Shown: positions 26,474 to 38,686 of the stretch, piece by piece
How the letters are laid out: each line of letters begins with the position of its first letter
Numbering within the stretch: position 1 is the first letter of the stretch
DNA from: Linnemannia elongata
Taxonomy: Eukaryota; Mortierellomycota; Mortierellomycetes; Mortierellales; Mortierellaceae
Assembly (NCBI GenBank): GCA_036320915.1
Contig: JAXBDG010000005.1
Span: 1,860,001 to 1,924,000, forward strand
DNA: 64,000 nt
Reading direction: 5' to 3'
The notes under the pieces: generated by a model
Seen by the model: the letters and a program-made list of their open reading frames with translations, nothing else
Database searches by the model: none
Told to the model about the DNA's origin: nothing
Program-made: the position numbers and the translations under genes

Positions 26474-29374
26474 CTAAGAGTGCAAGAGTAACAAGGGTGA
26501 ACATAATAGACAATGTTAATCAAGGTTCGTATTGGTTTTGATGACAGGGCAAAAGACCAACGATAAACACATTTGTTACATACCTGTCTCCAGGAGCTCG
26601 CTCGAGATATTCACGATCAATCAAAGCTTCGATGCGCTTCTTGATCATCGAGGGTGCAGGGTTGAACCGTCCTTGAAGCTGTGCAATGACCTCAGCGATG
26701 AGATTGTTGTGGTCAAGCGTCTTGCGGTTCTTCATCACACGAACAATGGCTGCCTCTGCCATATGCTTGCGCGCATCTTCAACCTTCTCGTGAGTCTCCT
26801 TGAGTTCGCTCGACGTCTCAACCTTCGAGGCAATCGTCTGGATCTTGATGCGCGACAACTTTTCTGAAAAGGCAGAGTTGAACTTGAAGACGTCCGTCTC
26901 TTCAATGTCCCTCGACTTAGGCTCCTTGATCAGAATCTTGAACTTTCCACAGGCAACAGACTGGAGTGTCCGTTTCAGTTGTTCCGCTGGCAGACCTGTC
27001 TCCTGCTCGATGGTCGTGTATGGAATCGTCTCACCGTCAGGGATATCGTTAAAAACTAACAGCACAATGGCTGCCATCGTCGATACATTGAGCTCGTGCT
27101 TCCGGCTGTTGAAAGTTGCCCTCAAATCGACATTGCCCTAATTGGAATAGTAAATAAACATGTTATGATAAGGAAAGAGGCACACACAAAATTTAAGATG
27201 AGCAAAGGAAAACAACTGAGTACAGCCCTACCATGGTGGCATGCCAAGTGAGCTTCCTGCCGTTGTGCCTGGAGGTGTAGAACCTCTCAAAGACCTTGGA
27301 GGCCGCCAGGAACTGAGTTGGGAGGTTGCAGGGCACAGGTGTCGAAGTGACGGGCCAGAAAGTCGAGGTGAGAACAGTAACATTCAACTCCATGGGCGGG
27401 GTGTCGACAGCTTTCTCCAGGAATTCTTTGAAGGCGCTCATGGTATCGGTGGAGAGCCTCATGTCCGTGAACATTCCCTCTAGCTTTGAAGTAAACTGAT
27501 AACCACACTCAATCTTGAGCTTCGAAATCATTCCTCGTTCCACCTCATCGCTGAGACTCTTTCCGTGCAGCAGTCGACTGGAGAGATGTTGCTTGTAATA
27601 TCGCTCAAAGATGTCCTTGTCAGACAGGAACCGGAAGAGGGTTGTCGTCTTGTTGAGAATGGTGTCGATTTCGTCGTCGGATTTTCCCTTGAAGTCCTTC
27701 TTAAGTTTGTTGTCAATGAATAATGACATGAACTCTGGTGCCTTGGGGTTGAGATTGATAAAGGACTCAAATGCCGAGTTAATCGCTGTCTCAAACGACT
27801 TGTCCTTTGCAAAGGCCTGGGCCAAAAACGCGTCAAATCTCTCCTTCAAGTCAAGCACTTCCTGGACCCATCGAAGCGCCAATGCAACACCGAGAGGAAC
27901 GCCTTTCTCAACCGTGTCAATCGCAGATGCCTGGACATTGGCGTTGATGCTCTTTCCGCACTCCCGAATGTAATCTGACAGACCTCCTTGCAGCTCACGC
28001 GCTCCATTGGGTACTCTCGAAAACAGTCGATACATGCGATCCAGGTCTAGTTGATGTAAAGATACAATAAAGGATGAATACACATGACGATCTGTTTCCA
28101 TTAACTCAATGTCGCCTATATTCTCCATTAACTGAGCATACCTCCCAGACGACTGTTGATGAGCAACTGCTTGAGTCCCCAGTTCTCCATCTCCATGACT
28201 GTCTTCAGATGCTTGGCGATCATCTCTTGCTCCACGATAAGTCTGATTTTTGGCTCCGTCTTTTCCGTGAGATAGTGCGAGCAGCGCAGTTGTTCTTCAT
28301 CCAGTCTGTACTCGACCTATCAGAGAAAGGGTAGCTGCTGTGAGTTCACTTACTCTATGAGTTCAGTATCAGCATCGTGCAAGCCAATGCTGGTCCACTA
28401 TCTACCTTTCGCATGTACTCGGGTGGGTCGAATCGTCGCACGAGATCTTCGCTCTCAACTCTGTAGAACTCGCGGCTGGTCTCGATAAACAGGTTCTCAA
28501 AGTCGGCGATGTAGACTGGGTCGTTTCCATTGTTCTCTTTCATCTCCAGCAGCATCTCCGTGCAGGATTTTACAGCGCCACGATCGATCACGTCTCCCTT
28601 CCGTTCCAGAGTGATTTGATTAAGCAAGACCATTTGCAGGTGCGATTGAATAGGGTACTTTGGTGACCGAATAACCGTGTCGCGGAAGAGAAACAACCCC
28701 ATGTCGTATGTCTTCGGCAGCCTGTTTGCTATAACGTAGTTCCTGTCCTACATTGAGAAAGTGAAAAGGGGCGTCATATGCACGCCGTCAATATCGAGTC
28801 CAACAAGATCCGTAACGTAATTATCCTTATTGGCAGTTTGCTAATCTTCGATATCAAGCTTACCATATGAACCAGGATATCACTCATCATGAGAAGGCAC
28901 GTCACATGGTGCCTCCACAACTTTTGCATGACCTTCAGGACTTGAACCCCCTCGGCTGGCGACGTGTCGGCGATGCCCAGCACGGGGACGACTTTGGTCT
29001 CCGCCTCGGATTCTAAGTACTGCTCGATCAACTCCTTGACGCCGTTGTACAGTCGCTCGCCCCACTTGTGAATGACCAGGTTGTATCCGCAACGGTAGAT
29101 CTCCTCGTAAGAGAGCATGTAAGCCTTTTGTTCGTGGATAGTGGTAATGGCATTCTGGAGTGTTGTCCAATGTGTGTCATAGTCGACCTCTGTCGCGACC
29201 TAGTTTCACAACGAGTTTAAGAGCAAGCGAATAGAAGAAGTAGGTTGGTATAAATCGCAGGCATGCGTGTTCTGGAACAAATAATGCAAGTGAGACTGCA
29301 TTGAAGTGGATTACCCTTCGTGGTGGGGGTCTGATTTTCCCTCTGACGGTTCGTTTGCCTTGAAGTGATGCCAT
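26449..29374 (-). CDS. CUL3: Cullin-3
   Basis: Scaffold of CRL3 ubiquitin ligases: the N-terminus binds BTB adaptors and the C-terminus binds RBX1. Seven exons: 29374-29315, 29199-28864, 28747-28406, 28316-28142, 28046-27232, 27137-26584, 26473-26449; 768 aa, the usual CUL3 length. Visible blocks: YEEIYRCGYNLVIHKWGERLY, LFSRVPNGARELQ, FERYYKQHLSSRLLHGKS, KLKIECGYQFTSKLEGMF, ELNVSTMAAIVLLVFN, and the neddylation region IVRVMKNRKTLDHNNL with the acceptor Lys in VRVMK. The last exon is a 25-nt microexon coding AIYNYLA plus the stop, matching the cullin terminus. The gene shares a 432-bp divergent promoter with the gene at 29807. Confidence 0.97.
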
Positions 29375-29806
29375 GAAGGTTGTGATGTGTCTTTTTGAAT
29401 GGTTTGTTAAGTTGTTTGTGTGGGTTGTTAGTGCGTGCGTGTGAGAGAGTGAGTGTGTCTTCCTTATCGAGTTGCAGGAGAGACAGAATAAAGGGGAGAG
29501 GAAGTGAGTGAGCGTAAGGGTGGTGAAGGGAAGGCCAGCTGGCCGGGGAAAAAGGAGAGAAGGGTGGAGTAAGGAAAGAGAAGAGAGAGAGAGTGAGAAG
29601 AAGAAGGCAAGATAAAAAAACAAGACCCACGCACAACCACCAAGGTGGGATCTGTGGGTGACAGTCACACGGGACTCTTGACAAAGTACAAAAATGGTGG
29701 CACAACGCGGCGACCCACAAGACTCCTGGTTCACTTGTTGTATTTGCCCCCAACTCAAACGCACACTCACGCTCTCTGACACACACACACAAACACACAA
29801 CAGCAA
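29375..29806. promoter_or_regulatory. Divergent promoter between CUL3 and an uncharacterised gene
   Basis: 432 bp separate two start codons on opposite strands. The left half (29480-29600) is GA-rich on +, CT-rich when read toward CUL3; the right half holds CA-rich DNA with a CACA repeat near 29780. No TATA box stands out. Confidence 0.5.
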
Positions 29807-32429
29807 ATGTCGCATCAGCAGGGCCAGGAACCCTCGACTCCTCGGACTAACTCACTCGTACCGCAGGGCGCCTCAAATGAACAAATGCGACGTTACAAAA
29901 AGTCCAATCCCAACAATGCCTCCGGAGTGGTCACCTACAGCCGCAACTACCAAAGCCTAATGCGTTTGGGACGGAAACGCACTTTAGTATGTCAAGCGTT
30001 CAAGCTAAACCACACGTTTGTTTTCAGGAGAGGGAAGAGTATTGACATACAGAACTACATTGCTCACAATGGCATTTACTTTTAACACGCTTCAGGCCGC
30101 GGCGGGAGCTGGGGATTACCTCGCTGGCAATTTACATTCAACAATCTCTAAAGGATCTTCCTCTGTGACACGATTATCAAACCGGCCAGGAGACCGCCGC
30201 CACTCGTTACGTACGGCTGTACAACAATGGCTGTCGGATACGAGTGCCACGGCGATGACCCAGGGAGTGGACGCTCCAGCCCCGACACCCGACGAAGCAA
30301 GTTCTCCATTAGTCGTCGGAGTGTCCTCACAAGCGTCAAATGTATTCTCCCATATATCAGCAACCCCAACACCACCAGGACTCGTAGAATCGCAGGCCAT
30401 TGATGGCAGTGTTTCGTCAATATCGGGATCAAGTATCCATCTTGCCTCCAGATCAAGCACACCAGTCCCAGGATCATTCTCGGTTATGACAGCAGCTTCG
30501 TTGGCATCGGAAGCGATAAGCTCACAGACCTCTAGCAGGAGCGTCTCAACGATCTCGGAGCCGAGCTCTCAACCTGAATTTGAGACTCAAATTTCCGGAA
30601 CGAACGTACGCGTCTTTGCGTACATATCTCGTATTTATCGCGCGTTCAATTACGTGCTTGTTAAAATAATTGGACTAACATATCACCACAGTCGTTAACA
30701 TCTGTCGATAGCCGCCCACACAATAGCAGGGCAACCTCTGCAGCACCAACTCCGTCGCGACGTGTTCCAGCAGAGCTTAGATTCGATATACAAGGACCAG
30801 GACGTAGGAACACGAGATCTACACGAGATGGGGATATAGGACCTAGACTCACTGCGACTGAAATCCAAAAGCTGCTCGTCATACCCGAAGTCCTCGTCAC
30901 TCAAAAGGATTATGGGAAATCGAATGCCAGCGCTCGGATCGTCCCTCCACGGCCACTCAAGAAGCAACACCACAACGGAGAACAGGTCAAGGATGCGAAA
31001 CCAAAGTTGACGGTGACGGAACTTCAGAAGAAATTCGTTATACCAGACGGCCTCGTAACCCAAAAGCAATGCGGCAAGAAGGCTCCAGGACGATCGACCA
31101 AGTACGGAACCTGATGCCTAGGACCTTAGCGGGATATGTGATTGTTACCTTCTTAGTAACATGTTTATTTTAATTAACATAAACCCCTCTTGCCCATGCC
31201 TTACTAGTTCGTTTGCCAAAGGAAGTTATGCAGGGAGGCTCGTTGAAATAATGCACAGCCATCGGTCTGAGTATTCCATATGGGCCAATGCAACCATTCG
31301 AGAGCGTACGTGTTCATCGTTTAGTATTTTTGCCAGTCCGTCTTGTGTTCTAAAGAACATTATTTACCTCCTCAGTTTCCACTTATTGTTCTGTATAGGC
31401 AAACTCTTGGGATCTACAGAACCAGTCGCTGTGATCGAAGTGATGTCGATATCGAGAAATATGCGTCTTCAATGGGCCAAGTGCAAAGTGGTTTTCAGAA
31501 ACAAGACTAAGCCTCTCTTTGGACTCACCTCAATAAGGACACAATCGGTAATTGATGACTGTGAGTCTTTAAACAACAGCAGCAGGATCAAGTCGATGTC
31601 TCTGGGGGATACGGAGGCAAGTGGACTTCGATCTGACTGGACAGCTACATGGAGCGGAAGAAGCGGCTCGTTATATGATGAACTTTTGAACGTGAACAAC
31701 AGATCGGCATCATTCTCTCGATCTGGCTCTGGAGACTCAGAAGGAGTGCCGATCAAGGACAAGGATTCAGGAAAAGAGTGGCGCGTCTTGCACGAACTAC
31801 AATCAAGGGGGTCGGGTCAAGTGAGATCCCCAGGAACATTGTTATATCTCTCCAAGAACATACAGTGCTCAGAAGGAGATGACATCTCGAATGAACAAGG
31901 CCAAGAGTTGAGCTTGTGTACCACACCTGCGGCAAGAAGCGGTCTCCTCTCACACGCGTCGGACATGCTCGCCGATGCCTTACGCTTCAATGGACTGTCT
32001 GGTTCTGGCGATGCCCCTCTGGCAAAGAGCAGGGACTATCAGGATGTGGAGATCGATGTGATCAAGAACAACGGGACTATGGAAGTCGAGGTGGTCAAAG
32101 CTCTGGACAGGACAGTCAGTGTGATCAGTAGCATTGATGGCGGATCATCGGATTCTGGAGAATTGCCAGCACTTGTGCCTCTCAATCCTCTGCGGAATAC
32201 AGGAAATCAGCAAAAGGAGACGACGATATCTTTGCAAATGACAACTGAACCAGGACCGACGTTCGACATTATCTTCTCAAACTTGTTCAACCACTCCACC
32301 TTGAAGGTGGCGGACCGCGTTGAGATCCATGAGCCCTGTCGACCGGTGGCACTTTTCGGATCTGATCCTACGGACTGCATCTGGATTGTGGAGCGATATA
32401 TTGTTTGGTGGCAGAAGATCTCTTTGTGA
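29807..32429 (+). CDS. Uncharacterised protein with a duplicated motif
   Basis: I do not recognise this family. Model: exons 29807-29986, 30096-30605, 30692-31101, 31208-31305, 31399-32429; 742 aa. Residues 1-60 are basic; about 60-240 are Ser/Thr/Pro-rich and look disordered. A motif of about 26 residues follows twice (30842-30920 and 31001-31080), reading LTxTExQK, VIPxxLVTQK, GK. After intron 3 comes a folded-looking block (GSYAGRLVEIMHS, EYSIWANATIR, AVIEVMSISRNMRLQWAKC), a Ser-rich stretch, and a hydrophobic C-terminus (DRVEIHEPCRP, CIWIVERYIVWW) that resembles a small beta barrel such as an OB fold. A DNA-repair or chromatin scaffold is one guess, at low confidence. Without intron 3 the protein would stop at 31114, but the 31102-31207 intron keeps phase and opens the second block. 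Confidence 0.65.
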
Positions 32430-32503
32430 ATTGACAGACGGAATTGAGAATACCTATACAATTTTTTATTTGTGTGCGTGTTCTATTTTTTTTTTTGTTG
32501 AGG

Positions 32504-32509
32504 AATAAA
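32504..32509 (+). terminator. Candidate poly(A) signal of the 29807-32429 gene
   Basis: AATAAA lies 75 nt past the stop and only 22 bp before the stop codon of the convergent transporter gene. Confidence 0.45.
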
Positions 32510-32531
32510 CGTCGTCTCTTTGCTATTCCAA

Positions 32532-35500
32532 TTATTCTTCGACATTTGTGGTTTCCTCCACTGCCTTCTTGGGAGTTGTAGGCAAATTTGGATCGGCCTT
32601 GGTAAGGGCATCGGGCTTCATCATCGGGATCGAGCAATCAGGTTCATCGTCACCTACAGTCGAGGAGCCAGAGCTCTTATTCTCACCAGACTGGATCCTC
32701 CACATCTTGTAGTACTCGCCCTCGCCACCATTCTCGACTGCCCTCTGAATCAACTCTTCGTGGGTACCTCGCTCCACAATCCTCCCGTCCTTGATACACA
32801 AGATAAGGTCGGCGTGCATGACAGTACTCAGGCGATGGGCTACCACAAAAGTTGTCCGATTCTTTGTCACGGCGTTCAAGGCCATCTGGATAGCGCTCTC
32901 GGTTGCACTGTCAAGGGCTGAAGTCGCCTCATCTAACAGAATAATCGACGGCTGCTTCAGAACCACTCTTGCAATTCCGATCCTCTGACGCTCGCCGCCT
33001 GACAGCTTGGCGCCACGTTCTCCAACAGAGGTGTCGTAACCTTTCTCGAAGGCCATGATGTTGTCGTGGATCTGGGCGGCCTTAGCAGCGTCTTCGATCT
33101 CGGCTCTTGTCGCGGAGGGACGAGCGTACCCGATGTTGTACAGGATAGACTCGTCCAACAGGGTAGTGTCTTGAGGGACGACACCGATCTGTTGGCGAAC
33201 GCTAGTCTGCGTAACCTTGGAGATATCTTGACCGTCGATCAGGATCCGGCCAGAGGTTGGATCCCAGAGGCGAAACATGAGTTTGAGGAGAGTGGACTTG
33301 CCGCCGCCAGTGGGACCAACAATACCGATGGCTGAGCCCTGAGGTACCTTGAAGGAGATGTTAGAGAGACCCTTCTTGTCGGGACTGTACTGGAAACCGA
33401 CGTCTTCAAATTCAATGTCGCCGTTCTTTGTGACGAGTGGTGAGGCGTTGGGAATGTCCTTGACAGTCGGCTCTGCCTCAAGAATGTCGAAGAGCTGTTC
33501 GATGCATTTGAACTCGCGTTCGATCATACTGAAAACCCAGCCGAAAGTATCAACCTACATTTTGGTTGTAGACAAGAGTGCGATGGATTGTGTTAATAAA
33601 GAGTTCATTGTTCAGCATTTTTTAGACGTAAAAATTAAAAAAAGAAAAGATATGAGGTGACTTACAGGATCCTCGAGCTGTTTCGAGTGAAGAACAAAAG
33701 TCATAAAGCTGCTCGCATCGCGTTTTCCCTGGGCTATTTCAGTCGCACAAAGCGCACATCCAATGAACAGATTCCAGCTCCAGATTAAACCCCTCGGCAT
33801 CGTCAAAAGACTATCCTCAACCGTCGCTCGCAGACTCATCTTACTGTACCCGACCAGTCCCGCACGGTACCGATCAACCTCAAACACCTCGTTGGTGAAA
33901 TGCTTGACCGTTTCAAAGTTCTGCAGCGAATCGGTAGCACGAGAGGTGGCCTTTTGCGAATAGTCCGAAAAATCGCTCCAGGTATCGATTCTGCGGCGGG
34001 TGATATACTTGTTCATGACCATGTAGATCGCGATATTGACGACGATCACTAGACCGTACTTCCACCCCCAGGCGAACCAAAAATAGGCGAGCGACAGGAT
34101 AACATCAAGTGTTGAGGGGAGGATTTGGTAGAGAAGCGTGTCGGTGATGTGGATGACTGAATCCTCGCCGCTGCGTAAAACCGGCATGGTTTCTCCAGAC
34201 TTTGCATTGAGATGATATTCTATCGAGAGGCCGTGGACGTGTTCGAAGAACCGGAGAGCCATCGAGTTCCGGGCATAGTCGTCGACGGGCGATGTTACAA
34301 CGGCGGAGAGGGAAGTGAGGACGTTACTGTACCGCTTCAGGTAGTCGTAGACGACGTAGGAGACAATACTTGCCATGTCAAATTTCGTCAACACAGGAGA
34401 TCCATCGGCAGCTGAAGAAGAAACAAAAAATAGTGGCGAAATTAGTGCACAGTAAACAAGGCCAAAACGTTATTTCCTTTCCTCTGCAATAGACACTCGT
34501 TCTTTACCTTGACCAGTCTGGCTGAACGCGCGGATGACCCGCTCTGTCTGCATTGGTGCATAGAAGACGATAACACGCTCAAGGATCATAATTCCGAACT
34601 TGACAAAGTAAAGGACTTCGAGCCACCGCTTCCCGCGAGGATAAGACATCCTAAGCGAGAACACGACCTTGCGCAGAACCGACTTGAATCCGTGCTTTCC
34701 TGTCTTTTCCGTGTTGTCCTCGTCGTCATTCTTCTTGGTGTCAGGCGAAGAATCCATTGCGGCGAACCCTACATTTATTTCGGAAGATGACGCCATGGGG
34801 TCTTTCAATAGACTTGCGGGTAGGTACAGGAGTGTTGGATCCAGGATCTCAGATAGTATGACGACGGAGAGTAGACCCATGAGGCAGAGAAGTCCGAAGC
34901 GAAGGACCAAGGAACCAATGAGCACCCGCTGCAACACATCTCCAGTGACGCCGAAGGAGAGCTTCCAGAGATTTTCGACCATGATCTTGGAACTCGGTCG
35001 AGAAGAGCCTCCGCCGGCGAAAAGAATGGTGCTGGCTTGGCTGAACAAAGGGAACATCGAGACGCAAGAACTGAGGATTGCGACCCAGCAGGGTGTAAAG
35101 ACAGGCCAACGAGATCCTTGAATGCTCCGCGGCTTGGTATCTGCCTGCAACGACGACAACTCGAAAAGAAATGCCGCAGAGGTCAATGCTGCGGAGACCA
35201 ATGATCGAATCACACGGTGGTCGAGTGATGCGGCATGACTGGCCCGATAGCTCATCACACTCAGATCCAGTAGGTACAGAGACGACAATGCTTGAAGTAG
35301 ACGAACATGCATTTTTGTGACCCATGCTGGTTGCGCCAGTAGTGGAACTGTGTCATTGTTGTCTACCTTCTCCTCGGAGCTGTCATTCACCCTCTTTGGG
35401 CTAAAGAGAGAGAAAAATAATTTCAGGGGTTGGCCCAGCACAGGCAAGTCCATATCATTTATGTCAATGACTCACACTAATAACGATATTCTTGCTAACC

Positions 35501-35600
35501 TTTGGCGTCCTACGCCAGCCGAGAGCGAGAACACAACGACCGAAAGGATCAGTTCGACCAGAGTCGCATCAATGTATACAGACGTTGATAGTAGTGGCAT
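32532..35600 (-). CDS. HMT1/ABCB6-type half ABC transporter
   Basis: Four exons: 35600-35500, 35400-34508, 34411-33666, 33554-32532; 920 aa. The order is an N-terminal hydrophobic domain of about 300 residues (TMD0-like, several helices), one ABC transmembrane domain (about 340-600), then one nucleotide-binding domain: Walker A GPTGGGKST at about 660-668, Q-loop in VVPQDTTLLDES, signature LSGGERQR at about 764, Walker B IILLDEATSALD at about 784, H-loop VVAHRLST. The N-terminal domain separates it from mitochondrial Atm1 and points to the HMT1/ABCB6 group. Fission yeast Hmt1 is a vacuolar transporter for cadmium tolerance and glutathione/phytochelatin conjugates; the substrate here is inferred. 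Its stop lies only 102 bp from that of the convergent gene. Confidence 0.9.
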
Positions 35601-36072
35601 TGCCTGTTGAGGGTATACTTTTTGTTGTTGTCTAACTGGCCCAAGAGAAAGGTTGAAGGAATTGAAGGTAGGCAAGGAAGAGTAAATCGGGGGAATGGTG
35701 TAACAAAAGAAAAACAAATCAAGAAAGGATTTCGCCCAGTATTTAAATGATTTCTAACAACGCCCATTCATCCCTCAGCCTGCCCATGAAAGATAACAGA
35801 CGAGGCGGAATAAAGTCAGTCTGCCTTGCCTGCACTGCCAAGCCTCCTGTTCTTTTAATGCTACGGAGCCATTTTCTGCTGCGTAATGCCAAAGAACTGC
35901 TGTAGTAATGGCGTTGATTACCCAATGCTCCATATGCTGTGAAAGAATACTTTAATAAAGAAAAACGGGACGATGGTATATTACAAGATAAGAGGATGCA
36001 GATGAGTTGGTGTGGATGTGCACAGATGCCTTTAGGGAAAGGTGAATTAAAGTACGACCCGTCTCTCTCGAT
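35601..36072. other. Intergenic region
   Basis: 472 bp between the ABC transporter start and the permease stop, both on -. No gene seen. Confidence 0.6.
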
Positions 36073-37897
36073 TTAGGCGACAAAGTGCAACATACGCTTC
36101 CAGATCGATGGCTTGGGCTCGTCGTCGCCAAGCTTGGAGGTGCTGCGGATAATGTTGGGACGGCCGGAGTCGAGATCGACCTCCAACAAGGGGACGATCT
36201 TGGTCTTGTGGTAGAGTTTCCAGCCCAGGATGGTTCCAAAGAAGACGGGAGCGCCGACAAAGACAGCAACAACGCCCTTGACCTCAAAGGGATCAGCAGT
36301 GACGGCTTGGTAACCCTGCAAGAAGACAATCATCAGGGCCAAAGCGATCGAGATGTAGCAGCTGTAAGGGAACAAAGGGGCGATGTAAGGCAACTCGGAG
36401 AGGGAACGACCCTGGGCCTTGAAGGCAGCGCGGAAACGGAGATGAATCACAGAGATCGACATCCAGGTCAGGAGGGCAGACATTCCAGTCAAGTTGACGA
36501 GCCACTCAAAGACAACTCCAGTTCCGACAACATCGGCAACAAAGGCAACCGAGGCAATGCAGGTGACAAAGGCGAGGGAGTAAAGAGGGACACCACGGCT
36601 GTTGACACGACCAAAGATAGCGGGCATCTTGCCCTCACGACCCATGGCCATCAAGGTACGGGTTGAAGCGTAGAAAGAACTCTGACCAGCTGACAAGACG
36701 GCGGTCAAAAGGACAGCGTTGATGGCATGATCGGCACCAGGGAGGTTGGCCATCTTGAAGATGATGGTGAAAGGGGCGATGGTGGCAGCCTCGTTCACGC
36801 TGGCATAGACAGAGTTGAGCAAGTTGGGATCGGTCCAGGGGATGCAAAGTCCGATGACGGTGATAGAGAGGATGTAGAAGAGCAAGATACGCCAGAAGGT
36901 CTGACGAATAGCCTTGGGGACAGCCTTGGCGGGGTTGGACGACTCTCCAGCGGTGATACCAATGAGCTCAGTGCCTCCGAAACTGAAGAAAGCCCAGACG
37001 CAGGTGGTGAAAATGTTGATGGTCCTCTCGCGAGCGTCCTTGCCGACAATGGGGGCCTGGTCGATGTGCCAGTTCTCGCCTCCAATGAATCTACCTCCAA
37101 CAGCGCCAGTGTCGACCAAGATTCCGATGATGATGAAGACAATACAGGTGAGGACCTTGATCATGGAGAGCCAGTACTCAAGCTCACCAAAGGCCTTGAC
37201 TCCCAGAAGGGTGATACCGACCAACAAGACAATGAAGATTAGGGCAGGGATCCACATCTTGAGGTGGGGCCACCAGTACTGGAGAATCATTCCGGCGGCA
37301 GTGACCTCGATTGTGACAGTAATGATCCACTGGAAGGCGTATCCGGCACCCAAACCGAAACCAAGGGCAGGGTCAACAAAACGAGCTCCAAAAGTGGTGA
37401 AAGCACCGGGCAAAGGCAAGTAGGCAGACATCTCACCCAAACTGGTGACGATGAAAAAGACCATGGTGCCTAAATAACGAAAAGCGGATAAAAATAGGAG
37501 CGAGCGGGCGATACAACAGTAAAGGTATTAGAGTTAGTGAAATTGCATGTACTGCACACTCGTTGCGTTTATTTTCCCATGTTTGTTTGTTTTGAGTATT
37601 ATGTTTTAAAAGGATAATTGAAAGGGACATACCGACGATTGTGTAAGAGATCAGGGCACCCAGGGGACCAGCAGCGGCGACGGATCCACCCGAGGACAAG
37701 AAGATGCCGGTACCAATGGTTCCTCCGATGGCGATCATCTGCAAATGTCTGGACTTGAGGTCACGCTTGACGGCACCGAATTCCTGATCATCGTTGAACT
37801 GGTGGACGGTGTCGGAATAGTCGTTGGGGTTGTAGTTGTACTCGAGCTCCTGCTTCTCGGTAGAGAATCCATGGTGGTGCTCGACAGTTCCTGACAT
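36073..37897 (-). CDS. Amino-acid permease (APC superfamily, YAT group)
   Basis: Proton-coupled plasma-membrane amino-acid uptake carrier. Two exons: 37897-37633 and 37469-36073; 553 aa. A cytosolic N-terminus with an acidic stretch leads to the family signature LKSRHLQMIAIGGTIGTGIF at membrane helix 1, with GALISYTIVG in helix 2 and SLGEMSAYLPLPGAF in helix 3; about 12 helices in all. The C-terminal tail is short and ends ISVLHFVA-like with a hydrophobic residue. It resembles yeast Gap1/general permeases in the start and helix-1 motifs, but sequence alone does not give specificity. The intron (163 nt) splits a Gly codon in helix 2. Codon use is strongly biased to C/G third positions, like the acyl-CoA synthetase, suggesting high expression. 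Confidence 0.92.
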
Positions 37898-38686
37898 TTG
37901 TTGAGAGTAGACGGAGATTAAGGGAGGAGGAGGAAGAGGAAGAAAGGAAGGGTTATGTGAAAAGGTTAAAGGAAAGAGGAAAGGTGAAGACAGGATAATG
38001 GGCAGTAACGGATACCCAGACGTGCGAATGAAGGGAAGGGAAGGGGAAGGGTGGTGACAAAACGAAAGTGGAGAAACAAAAAAAATACACACTTGTCTTC
38101 ACTTTTAAAATAAACCCATGAGGATCCAGAGATAGAGAAGGTACAGTCACGCTGGGAGGAACAAGAACGAAGAGGAAAATTTTTAAGAGATGAACTGTCG
38201 GGGTGAGAACTGTTCCTGAAACATGCTCGACTGAAAGATGGTTTAGGGGCGGGCTCCAGGTCCAAACCCATCTCACTGGGTTCAGCCCAGATCATATCAT
38301 ATCGCACAATCTCACTTTTTCGTTCTGAATGTCGCTCCCTTACTCCTCCCCAACAGAGTCAAACAGGACCACTCTCGCTCCATCTCCAAGGGACAGATTT
38401 CTCCTGTTGGAATTTGACTTTTTTGATCAAGGTCAGGACGGAGGGAAGGATATACGTTAAAGGGGGTCCGAAACCTGCAATGCAAAACAAAAGGTGGTGA
38501 CACCCTTCTTAAGTATTCTTGCTCTGGTTGGTCCCGCATCGACCACTCACAATCGGCTGGTCCTGTTTGTAATCCTTTTGCTTCCATTTTATTTCATTCG
38601 ACGATCCTTTTTGCTCCTCCGAAATACCCGCTATGTGTCCGCTCTGTCCGACTCATTAATCTCGCAAAGGGTTGCGCCGACAATGA
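37898..38686. other. Leader of the permease and intergenic region
   Basis: 789 bp. The part next to the permease (37910-38060) is GA-rich on +, so CT-rich on the coding strand. The rest shows no supportable gene. Confidence 0.6.

Noticed and set aside
30692..31114. Ending the unknown gene at the TGA at 31114
   Set aside because: Possible as an isoform, but the in-phase intron 31102-31207 leads into a long conserved-looking frame that otherwise lacks a start.
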